Source: Dastarcus helophoroides
Lineage: Eukaryota > Arthropoda > Insecta > Coleoptera > Bothrideridae
Direction of reading: 5' to 3'
Length of the DNA stretch: 64,000 nt
Assembly (NCBI GenBank): GCA_028583605.1
Contig: CM053326.1
Coordinates: 9,866,587-9,930,586 of the forward strand
A program made the translations under genes and the position numbers. This document shows positions 1 through 9,058 of this stretch, piece by piece (within the stretch, counting starts at the first letter, position 1; every line of letters begins with the position of its first letter). Under the pieces are notes generated by a model. It saw only the letters and a list, made by a program, of their open reading frames with translations. It did not search any database and was not told the DNA's origin.

Positions 1-290
1 AAGAATGCGACAATTCGAAATGTTCAGTAAGTCGAATTTTGAAAATAAAAGACGAATTTTCAGAAAAAAATTCGAAAGTGGGATTTTGATAATAGAGGTA
101 GAATTTTAGAATAAATTCGAATTTTAAAAGAAAAAGAGAAATTTTGGAAAAGAAAACGGATTTTGAAAATAAAATCGAAATTTCGAGAAAACATCAAATT
201 TAAAGACGAAATGTAAAAAAACGTCGAAATTTCAAGTAGAGGAAAAATTTTCAGGAAAAAAAATGACATAAATTCCATAACCCCATAAAC
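1..290. repeat. Degenerate TCGAAA-type low-complexity block (A-rich on +)
   Basis: A-rich sequence in which short units such as GTCGAAATTT and GAGAAAAA recur irregularly every 20-40 bases. The same texture recurs at 8.3-8.7, 11.5-11.9, 35.9-42.0 and 57.5-59.7 kb. Short reading frames here are compositional and are not annotated as genes. The block probably continues to the left of the window. Confidence 0.7.
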
Positions 291-637
291 CATAAACCCC
301 AGCCCACCTGCCTGAGCAGTAGCGTTGTTATTTCATAAATAATTGCCGGTTTTATTGCCAAATACATTCGCAATATATTCGCATCGTTTCTTGTGAATAC
401 GAATGCGAATATGGAAAAACATGAGAATATTCGCGGAAGTGAATATTTGTTAACATCACCATGCATACATATTGCACCTAATATAATACACACTTATTTT
501 TAATCGGTATGTATGTGGTATTTTTGATATAAACATTAAAAGAAAGCCAAAATTGGTTCTTTCTGCAGATTTGAACGAGAGGCGTTTGCATCTCTATTGC
601 TTCATATTTTTAAATGTATCAAAACGAGAAAAGTACA
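291..637. other. Non-coding stretch before LINE A
   Basis: Ordinary AT-rich sequence without a recognisable gene or repeat end. A run of eight T at about 640-648 marks the probable poly(A) side of the minus-strand LINE that follows. Confidence 0.5.
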
Positions 638-687
638 GATTTTTTTTAAAGTTTAATCCACTCGCAAAGGGTAACCCCACTATGCTT

Positions 688-1080
688 TCAAAGCACTGCG
701 AGTAAGATGTGGAAACAAGAATAGATGGCGATGAACCGCCTTCTTAAACAAGGATAGGTTGTAATTTTTTGGGAAAATCCCTTCGGTAACAAGTTCCATA
801 ACTTGGAAGTTCTATAGAAAAAAGGGGCTCCGCAGACAGAAGTCCTCACTGTGTTAAGCTGAACCGCACAGGAATTGGCTGTCTCCAACTGTCTAGTATG
901 CCTCAAGAATCTTGCCCTTGGGGGGATCAATCCTATTAGTGCCTGCGAGCATGTTCCATGATAGTACTTGTAGAAAAAAGACAAGTCATCAACCATAGGC
1001 CTGTGCTCTAGTGTTTCGAGAGAATCGGTTAGACTCTCGTCATAAATAAGGCGAATCGCTCTTCTTTGAATTGAATCCAA
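688..1080 (-). pseudogene. LINE A ORF2, C-terminal domain
   Basis: This 130-residue frame begins with DSIQRRAIRLIYDESLTDSL and continues with DLSFFYKYYHGTCS, LIPPRARFLRHTR and TSKLWNLLPKGF. The succession is characteristic of the C-terminus after the RT thumb in CR1/jockey-like insect LINEs and has no assigned enzymatic function. It ends at 688, close to the putative poly(A) side. It is separated from the RT thumb by a frame break near 1,100. Confidence 0.8.
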
Positions 1081-1119
1081 GAGAGCTAAAGTGTGTTTTG
1101 GGACTGAACTCCAAACATG

Positions 1120-2701
1120 TCAAGAGTATTCCAGTATTGGCCTAACTTGAGCTTTGTATAGTGTTAATAGCTGATGAGATGTGAAGTACTTTTTAGCTCT
1201 AAATAGAAAGCCTAGCTTCTGAGAGGCGGATTTGGCAATGGCGCGCACATGATCGTCCCAAGAGAAGTTAGTGCTCGCATTAACTCCTACGATAGATAGA
1301 TTAGATCCCATCGGAAGGACTTGACCGTCCATTAGTATGTTTGTTGCATTAGCCCTTGATGTTTTCTTAGAGAAAACTGCGGCCTGAGTTTTTAAAGCGT
1401 TGAAGTTGACCAAATTGTTCTTACTCCATTTCAGAATAATCTCGATATCTCGATTAATCGTCTGTATCTGCTGTTCCCTTAGTCGATCTGAAGCAGCGAT
1501 AGGTAATGGTTTGTCGGAGAAAAAAAATGACACAAGGTTACTCTCCTCTGCGTAGCTGTATATAGGATTGGAAGTTGAAGCTAAGAGATCTTTTATGGTA
1601 ACAAAAATAGAGTACCAGACAGAACAGACTCCTGATGCACCCCTGCGTTAATAATAAATGTCTCGGATGAGATGCCATCGATGACGACCTGAAGAGATCT
1701 GTCAGGGAGAAAATTGGATATCAAATGACATAGTCCGGAGGGAAGACCATACTATGTTAATTTGGTGAGAAGAGATCGGTGCCAGACTCTGTCGAAAGCC
1801 TTTGAGATATCCAATGCCACAATCCTAGCCTCACCATGTTTTTCCACAGCTGAGTTACAGATATGAGTAACATATGCCAGTAGATCACCAGTGGAACGTT
1901 GTTGTCTAAAACCGTATTGCCTGTCGGAGATGTTTCTATTTTACTCCAGATATTTGAGAATCTTGATATTGATAACCTTTTCCATCACTTTAGATATAAC
2001 GGGTAACCAAGATATAAAGTTGATAGCCAGATTCCTTTTTTCCTTTTTAGGGACTGGCTGCACCCTAGTAGATTTCCAGATGTTAGGGAATACACCTTTG
2101 TTGTAAGAGCGTGTGAACAATTTGCTTAGGACAGGAGTCAACTCTGGGGCGCACTTCTTAAGAACAATAGCGGGAATACCGTCAAGGTCAGAAGCTTTCG
2201 AGGTGTCGAGCTCAAGAAGAATCTTCCTCATTGTGCGTTGTCTGAAAACAACTTCAGGCATCGAAGTGCCAATGTTAGGAAGGATAGGAGGTTCTGCGTT
2301 TCGACAATCAAGATTGGAATTTTCAGCAAACATTAAGGCTAACATGTCAGCCTTTGAAGGTAGTAGCAATATTGCTATTTTCATCGAGTAAAGGTGGAAA
2401 ATTTGAAGGATGTAAAATTTTTTCCAATCGACTTTGCAAATCCCCAAAAGGACCTGGAACCGTTCGGACAGTTGATAAGCCTCTGTCACATTTTACGATC
2501 GAAATCACCTTCTGCCTCGTCATTAACCTGTTTACAAGAATTTCGTGCATCTACAAATATGGTCCGAGTCCCGACTGAGGGATTATTTCGCCAGCGACGA
2601 TATGCACGATTTTTGCAGAAGACAGCTCGAGCACATTTTTTACTGAACCAAGATTTACTGAAGACAGACTTCTTTTGGGAGTGGGGAATTGAGCGTTCCA
2701 T
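1120..2701 (-). pseudogene. LINE A ORF2, linker and reverse transcriptase portion
   Basis: The linker lies at 2,701-2,486 and the RT N-terminus at 2,489-1,941 (TSKASDLDGIPAIVLKKCAP, LPVISKVMEKVI). Between 1,941 and 1,534 the minus strand can still be read as YGFRQQRSTGDLLAYVTH, VALDISKAFDRVWH and a decayed VGVPQGSVLSPTLF-like box (INAGVHQESVLSGTLF), with internal stops. The expected YADD active site reads YAEE, so both catalytic aspartates are replaced. The thumb follows at 1,533-1,120 (WDDHVRAIAKSASQKLGF, LYKAQVRPILEYS). Stops, frameshifts and the lost active site make this a dead copy. Confidence 0.85.
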
Positions 2702-2799
2702 ACCAATCAGGATAGTTTCCGTAATGGATTCGGCGACAAAGGAGGGGTTGTCTGAGATAAAGCAGACTTCCTGCCATGCGAAAGATGCAAATAAGTCTC

Positions 2800-3619
2800 T
2801 TAATCCTTTCCAGTTTGCAGAGTTAAAGTGCTAAACCTTACGGGACTGCGTCTGGGAAGGAGGTGGTATATGAAGCGAGCGAGAGGCTGCACAAGCTTGT
2901 GATCCGAATTTCCAAGTGGTGATGTCACAGAGATTTTATACGAATTTGGTGAATTTGTAAGGAAAAGGTCGAGTAGATTAGGTTGATGGGTATCTACATC
3001 AGGAATTCTTGTGGGTTCCTCAACTAATTGCGATAATCCACAAGCCTTTGGCACCCTTCCCGCGTCGTCAGTTCGGGAAGAAAACCTTAACCAAGGGATG
3101 TTGTATACGTTGAAGTCACCCAAAAAGACAACCTCAGCGTTTGGATAATTCGTCTGTAGGTGATCAAAGGTTACGGAGAGATAAGAGAAGAACTGCCTGC
3201 ATGAGAGATCGTTTAGAGATAAATAAAGTGAACAAATGAATATTAATTGCTTTTGGAGCAGATTTTCAGCCAAATCACATCATGGTCGGCAGATTCCAGT
3301 GCTTCTTCTCGTTGACAGGACAGGTCGCTTCGCGAAAAGCACAAATTCCCCTCTTGTGTCGAAATTTTGTGTGCAAGCCGTAGTTAGGGCAAAGCAAATA
3401 GACTGTATTGATGGATGGGGAGACTTGGATTTCTGTGAGAAGCAGCACATGGGGTCTTTCATTTTGAAGGTGTTGATGAACCGAGTTAGGATTTGAGTTT
3501 AGACCCTGAATATTAAAATTTTCCATCGATATTAGTTTCCCTCGTACACCCTCCACCCGGACATCCAAATGGGACGGTAGTTTACGTCCGGAATTTTTTG
3601 CACGAAGAGAATCCATCAT
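2800..3619 (-). pseudogene. LINE A ORF2, APE-type endonuclease portion
   Basis: Two frames join near 3,274. The upstream one (3,619-3,275) carries FNIQGLNSN and HVLLLTEIQ, which fit the N-terminal strands and the metal-binding glutamate region of an apurinic-like endonuclease. The downstream one (3,273-2,800) carries LGDFNVYNIPWL, LLDLFLTNSP and SPLGNSDHKLV, matching the GDFN, DLF and SDH boxes with the catalytic Asp, Asn and His still present. In living elements this domain nicks target DNA to prime reverse transcription. The frame break means the product cannot be made intact. Confidence 0.85.
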
Positions 3620-3723
3620 CTTTGTCGTTTAACGTGCTTGAGACACTTCAAAAGCATCTTTTGTTTACAAAGTTTAGCTAGGAAAAAAATCCACAAGCTA
3701 CAAATTCATAGTTATTTGTTATA

Positions 3724-3842
3724 CAAGACGGTAAAATTATTTTTTATCGACGAGTGAAAATATTTAATTAATGAGCGACGAAGGAGCGAATTAATTAAAT
3801 TTCACGAGTCGACAATGAAATTTTACCGTCGTGTGTAACATT
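3724..3842. repeat. Imperfect ~110-bp palindrome
   Basis: The left arm (GACGGTAAAATT... GAGTGAAAATATTTAATTAAT) is mirrored by the right arm (AATTAATTAAATTTCAC... AATTTTACCGTC) around a centre near 3,780. Arms are roughly 50 bp. The palindrome sits directly outside the left terminal repeat of the Crypton-like element, so it may be a separate MITE, a foldback, or a hairpin belonging to the element. Confidence 0.7.
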
Positions 3843-3843
3843 G

Positions 3844-3870
3844 TATTTTTTTTTATTGCGAAGGTTAAAG
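3844..3870 (+). repeat. Left TIR of Crypton-like element
   Basis: TA, nine T, then ATTGCGAAGGTTAAAG. It is an exact reverse complement of 5,473-5,499. Confidence 0.85.
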
Positions 3871-4008
3871 AAAAATCGAGAGAAAAACTCAATAATTTTG
3901 CAGACAGAAATAAGAAAAGCAGTCAAAAATTAAATCGCAGTTGGTTCGTTTGGTATGTTGGTACCAAATAAATAATTGTTTCACATCAACTTTTCAATTT
4001 TGATCCGT

Positions 4009-5077
4009 ATGAATCTCAAGATCTCAAGAATGTGTGAAAACGAGGTAGAGCAGGAAAACATTCCGGTATGTGTGAAGAAAGAAGCGTTAGAGGCAGTAGC
4101 TAAATTATTGCCTCAAAAATCGCGATTAATATATGAAAAAGAGTACACATGCTTTCAAAGGTGGAAAATGGAAAAGAAGATTAATAGTTTAAGTGAAACG
4201 GTATTTCTGGCATATTTTTCTGAAAAAGCAAAGAAGGTGAGGCCATCAACATTGTGGTCTTATTATTCGATGCTGAAGTCTACAATTTTGGTCAACGAAA
4301 ACTGTGACATTTCAAAGTAAGTAACGTCAAATTTGGTGTATAATTTTTTTGCTAATACGAATTATTGTTTACAGATACAGTAAACTAATTGCATTATTGA
4401 AGAAACTATGTGATGGTTATAAACCTAAGAAATCGAACATTTTTGAGCCTGATGATATCATTCGATTTATAAAAGAAGCTCCCGATGATGATTATTTGTT
4501 TATGAAGGTTGTGGCGGTAATGGGTTTATATGGGGCATGCCGGTCCGATGAATTGTATAAATTAGAGATGTCTAATATTGATGATAGAACATCAGTAATG
4601 ATCGTTCAACTGATTGATACTAAAACCAAAAAAGATCGGCCTTTTTGTATAACTGACCAGGAAGTGGGTGTTTTGGACATCATAAGAAAATATATCGGCT
4701 TACGTCCTAAACACGTTCCTCATAATAAGTTTTTTATTAACTATAGACAAAAAAAGTGTACTATCCAGCCTGTAGGCATAAACACTTTATATAAAGTCCC
4801 AAGAAAAATTGCCGATTTCCTAAATTTACCGGATTCAGAAAAATACAGTGGTCATTGTTTTAGACGATCTGCAGCCACAATGATGGCAAACTCAGGGGCT
4901 GACATGGTGACAATAAAGCGCGCAGGGGGATGGAAGTCATCATCAGTAGCTGAAACTTATATAGAAAATTCAGTACGAAGTAAAATTGAAGTTTCAAAGA
5001 AGATACTAGTTTGGTCAACGAGTGGGATCGTTAGTAGTCAGTTCCTTTTGCATATTTTAATTAATTATAACCAATGA
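4009..5077 (+). CDS. Tyrosine recombinase (Crypton-like), two exons, intact
   Basis: Exon 1 is 4,009-4,316 and exon 2 is 4,375-5,077. The 58-bp intron (4,317-4,374) has a GTAAGT donor and a TTTACAG acceptor, and splicing preserves the frame across a split Lys codon to give 336 residues. The N-terminal ~100 residues look like a core-binding/SAM-like region (YTCFQRWK, RPSTLWSYYSMLK). The catalytic domain follows. The tyrosine-recombinase set is complete: Arg159 (GACRSDEL), Lys186/188 (DTKTKKDRPF), His263 and Arg266 (GHCFRRSAATMM), Trp289 (GGWKSSS) and nucleophile Tyr298 (ETYIENS). Related proteins are widespread in insect genomes as Crypton-derived integrases. The start could instead be the ATG at 4,030. 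It is the only coding sequence in the window with no visible lesion. Activity versus domestication cannot be decided here. Confidence 0.85.
4317..4374 (+). other. 58-bp spliceosomal intron in the recombinase gene
   Basis: Donor AAA|GTAAGTAA and acceptor TGTTTACAG|ATAC flank an AT-rich intron with a T-run and a possible branch sequence GCTAATAC near 4,351. Exons join as ...DIS-K-YSK.... Removing it fuses two otherwise separate frames into a full recombinase. Confidence 0.85.
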
Positions 5078-5159
5078 TTAGTATATAAATAATTGTTTAG
5101 CATTTAATTTCTGTAGTTTTTGTGTTTTGTAGCCTCTTTATACTAAGAATATGCAATAA

Positions 5160-5194
<35 letters not shown>
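5160..5194. repeat. (ATT)n microsatellite
   Basis: About eleven ATT units inside the element, downstream of the recombinase stop codon. Confidence 0.95.
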
Positions 5195-5195
<1 letters not shown>

Positions 5196-5472
5196 ACTAT
5201 ATCTTCTGTATGCCCGTCTGTTCACCATTCTGAACACCGTTCTGTTCCGGACATCCATGTTTCGGGAAATGTGAATGGTACGATCCAAGTTATTATCAAT
5301 GAAAGCACTAAAGATAATTAAGTTGTATCTAATAATAATTATTATTTCAAATAAAAATAGATTCCTACTTAATTAAAGTATTTTATCTATCCTTGCTGTT
5401 AAAGTTCCATTTTATCTACCCTTACGGTTAAAATGGTACTTTAATCTGGTGTTTTGAGTTGAATAAAGTATA

Positions 5473-5499
5473 CTTTAACCTTCGCAATAAAAAAAAATA
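5473..5499 (-). repeat. Right TIR of Crypton-like element
   Basis: CTTTAACCTTCGCAAT, nine A, then TA. It matches the left end over all 27 bases in inverse orientation; similarity stops at the next outward base. Confidence 0.85.
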
Positions 5500-5590
5500 T
5501 TAATTTTATCCACTACCAAAATAAAGCTCGGATTATCCGGAGAGTCGCACCATGTGAGTTCCAAACCAAAGGAGTTCTACTGTATTTACA

Positions 5591-6480
5591 ATATCGAGTT
5601 CAGCAGGATCATGATATGCGCCCTATTTTTTATCTATTTATAAAGATAGGATTTTCAAACCTGCTATACTTGATGTACTTACGAAATGTCAATTTTTGAC
5701 ATAAAAATGACATTCCTACTGCTGTCACTTTCGCTAAAACTGATACCAATTTTGATTTTTAAATGGAACACCTGAATATTATTTACATTAATGGAATCTG
5801 GACAATTTTCTAAATATAGTAGTGCACGTGAAATAAGTGATTTTTGAAGCATTGAAAAATTAGTTGTTCCCATTTTATTCGTGTGTGTGATTTTAACCTA
5901 CTATATTAACGCTGCAAGAAATTAAATGACGAAAGTTTAGGAAGCGTCAATTTTTTTAATTTTTTTTCCACAGATAGCTTATATATTTATTGAATAAATC
6001 TTAAAATGAATTAAAACGAATTTTTTTACATTCTTTTGACTATAACTTCAGTTCTATTGATTTCACAATAAAAGTAAAAATATGGTTAGATTCACCATTA
6101 ATTATACCTTTTCGTGGAACTGCAGTACCATTATGGCGTCATTAAAGAAAATTAAGTTGTCATACAAAAACCATCACGTGATAAAAGTACGAAAGACTCA
6201 TTTTTTAACGTGATTTGATTTTTGCATCGTTAAATGTGGTCCATTAGAATTAACTAGATTAAGTCATAGCCTTTTAAATTGAAAAATAAAATAGGACCCA
6301 AAAATTTTCTGATCCCTTAAAAATCACCTATTTTATGTTCAAAGTATTTAGAAAATGATGTACAAAAATGTAATAATAAACATGGTTTTCCATTTTAAAA
6401 CGTTTTCAAGTTTGAAGATTGTAGCTTCATCAATAAAGAAAAAATAGCGGATGTACCATAATCCTGTTACACCCGATGTA
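5591..6480. mobile_element. MITE family M1, copy 1 (TATATCGGGTGT ends)
   Basis: The left end reads TATCGAGTTCAGCAGGATCAT and the right end, inverted, reads TCGGGTGTAACAGGATTATG, so this is an old pair of inverted ends around a non-coding interior. Internal segments such as GACATTCCTACTGCTGTCAC are shared with the copies at 12,157 and 51,091. No transposase is encoded. Short ends beginning with TA-rich sequence suggest mobilisation by a Tc1/mariner-like enzyme, which is inference. Confidence 0.75.
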
Positions 6481-8280
6481 CTTATGTATAATATTGAATA
6501 TTGTTTAATATATTAACAATCAAATTGGTAATTATTACTCCACGAAACTTTGGGTAAGAAATCATTAAACATTAGTTCTCTAAAGAATACATTGAAAGAT
6601 GCCAAAAAGCGCGGATTACCCGGCACATTTCGCAAATCAGCGGCTCGCTATTTTCGCATCCATGATTAATGTGCTCTAGTATGAATTGATTCTTGACGAT
6701 CTGTCTAATGCTGCCAATCCTTGTTAATAAACGACCCCTCGTTTGGGAATATGCTGATGAATTCGCGATTGTATCGACAAAAACGGGAAATTCCCAAATA
6801 ACTCTAAAGGTTGTGGTAATATTCTTGGAATTTGGGGTATTAATTATATTATTACTGAACACAACAGTTACCACTTAATATTTCCCAATAATAATTCTAC
6901 GCATTTAGGCATAATGTTAACTAGTAGCACAAATTGTCGTTTATTTTCATTCAAAATTTTTATTATCGGTAGTATGTATTTTCATTCATTTTTTTAAATC
7001 ACTGTAAAGTCTCTTTTAATAGTTTTTTTTTTAATTGGGTATTGTCGATCGAAATAAAAGGTATACTTATAAATTCACTAATTTTCGACGACCCATAGCT
7101 CGCTGAAGAAGCTCTGCGTGATGAAAATCGTTGATTAACCCAAAAGTGCACACTCTGCAACTTAGTTTTATAGCTTAAAGCAAAATGTTCGGTTTGTTTT
7201 TAACGTTCTAAGCTTCAACTGGAAATCTAAGCCCCAAACCAAACTTCCAAAAAAACTGAAAGATCGTCTTTAAACTCAAGTTAATTTTTATGCATTACCG
7301 GTTTATACAATTTAACACTATGGATTTTCTATACTTTTATAAAACCACTTAAGAACTCATCCTTAATAGATAAAAACTTACTTCACAAATGTGGTAAGCA
7401 CCTTACTCCAAGAACTGAAAGCCAGAATTGTCAGCCTGCAAGTCGGTGCGGTATGCAATTTGTGTACCCATGACAATTGCTACAATGAATCTAATTCCGA
7501 TATCATAGATAATATATTCATGGTAAATTGTAGTCTCTAGAGCTTAGCCATCGCACATTACCTGAATATCAGGAATGATAATTATCTTGGGCGATGATCT
7601 GATGACAGTTAGAAACCACAATGAGTGACAATTAAAGATATTTTCACAGCTTTGGCAAGTAGAATACTTAACTAGAGACTGTAGCTTAGGGATAAATCCG
7701 AAGATGGTTTCTATCTCCGTCACCAATGAACAACAAAGAAATATCGAGTTAAATCCCAACATAGTTGAACTAGATGCTTTCTTCTGTTGCTAATCAATTA
7801 GATTCGCACGTTTGACAATAATAGTGGTGCTTGTGAAATACGTGAAACGTAATTATACATTAATTGCTGATGTGGTAAAGGGGTAAAACTTCTTCATTTT
7901 AAGACCAAGCAAAAGTTTTTTCTTATGTTTTTTATGCAATACTGGATGAAAATGCCCATTTCTAGCAACTGCGACAATTATTGTAGAGATTCTATAATTT
8001 TTTAATGGGTAATTTGGACCAAACATGGATGAAAACAGAAAACGAAATGCAAGTATTTCTGCTTGTGAAACCCTTGCCTACTTGTAAAATTGACAATTAA
8101 CCTTGTAAAATTGACTGTAAAAATTTTACAAATTAGTAGCTTATAATACCGGATTAATACACCGTCCTGATACATTGATATTTACAAATGATAAAGTCTT
8201 TTGTTATGCAGTGCTGTTTTGTTTTTTTAAATTTCGATATTATTCGCGCCATTTTGGAATTTTTAAGTAAATTATTATAA
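6481..8280. other. Non-coding stretch
   Basis: AT-rich, no recognisable element ends. A 100-residue minus-strand frame at 6,572-6,874 (TRIGSIRQIVKNQF, CEMCRVIRAFW) has ordinary-looking amino acid composition but matches no family I recognise. It could be a decayed transposon fragment or chance. Confidence 0.4.
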
Positions 8281-8719
8281 ACTTTTTCCAAATTTTTACT
8301 TTGTTTCTGCATATTCAGAACTTTCAGATTCAAACAGGTCTTTACCTAAAATTCGAGTTTAAACTTGAAATGTTAGTTAACCTTTCCTTGAATAATCTAT
8401 CTAATTCCGAATTATCGAGTCTATTTTCCCAAATCATTTTTTGTATTCCGGTTTTTGTCGAAATTGCGAGTTTAGAAACTAAGAAGAATTTTGAATTGTA
8501 AAATGTAAGAAAAAATTAAAATTTCAAAATTGATAAAAAAATAGTCTATTATTTTTCATGTTTTCTTTTCAAAATTTTGTCTTTTTCTCAAAATTTTGGC
8601 TTTTACGTTTTCGGCTGTTTATTTTTTTGGCATTAAATACAAATTTCGACCTTTTATTTTCTTCTTATATCGCCGAAGTTAAAATTAATTGTCCACTTTT
8701 TCACTCGAAATTTCGAGAA
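8281..8719. repeat. T-rich pseudo-satellite block, left part
   Basis: T-rich version of the TTTCGAAA-type degenerate repeat (TTTCTCAAAATTTTGGC, CTCGAAATTTCGAG). It continues at 11,485 on the other side of the pogo element, showing that the transposon landed inside it. Confidence 0.65.
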
Positions 8720-8734
8720 TAGGGGAAACCCGGG

Positions 8735-8963
8735 TAAAGTGAATACCTTAAACTGTTTTTGATTATTTTGATTTTGTTATGACTGGGGAAATTGAAACAT
8801 TTATTTATAAACAGTCTTTATTAAATTAACTTACAGTATAGTATAATATTTGCCATTAATATTAATTAAATTTTTAGTTATAAGTCAAGTTTACAACAGT
8901 GACTTACTATCCACTTTGCCCGAGGCACCGGATAAAGTGAATATGATACCTGGGCAAAGCGAA
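8735..8963. promoter_or_regulatory. Left subterminal repeats of pogo A
   Basis: The motif GGGYAAAGNGAATA recurs at the tip (about 8,732-8,744), inverted at about 8,911-8,923 (CCACTTTGCCCGA), and again at about 8,931 (GGATAAAGTGAATA) and 8,953 (GGGCAAAGCGAATA). Multiple motif copies near an end are usual transposase-binding sites; the function is inferred. Confidence 0.7.
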
Positions 8964-9058
8964 TAACAACATTATTTGGCCTGAGATTAAACTTACAAAC
9001 AGAATAAACATTGAAAATTAAAAGAACATATTTAAAATATTTGTTTTCTGTTACACGT

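Larger units (their letters stand above)
638..3650 (-). mobile_element. LINE A: dead CR1/jockey-group non-LTR retrotransposon
   Basis: On the minus strand one ORF2-like protein can be followed through several frames from about 3,620 to 688: APE endonuclease, linker, reverse transcriptase, and a C-terminal domain of the CR1/jockey type (IQRRAIRLI, FFYKYYHG). No RNase H domain is visible after the RT, unlike LINE B at 26.5 kb. The 3' end on the minus strand is A-rich. No ORF1/gag or clear 5' end was found, so the copy is probably 5'-truncated. Domain order is seen; the clade is inferred from C-terminal motifs and could be another APE-type LINE clade. Confidence 0.85.
3844..5499 (+). mobile_element. 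Crypton-like tyrosine-recombinase element bounded by 27-bp TIRs
   Basis: A 1,656-bp unit with perfect inverted ends at 3,844-3,870 and 5,473-5,499. The only gene inside is a complete two-exon tyrosine recombinase. The right flank (about 5,380-5,460) contains two directly repeated ATTTTATCTAYCCTT units and short palindromes such as AAAGTATACTTT, plausible recombinase-binding sequence. Cryptons described to date generally lack long TIRs, so either the TIRs belong to the element, which would be unusual, or they come from a surrounding repeat. The copy shows no coding lesion. Confidence 0.65.

Noticed and set aside
6572..6874. 100-residue minus-strand frame with Cys/Trp residues as a zinc-binding protein
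   Set aside because: Cys spacing does not form a known finger and no neighbouring coding sequence continues it.
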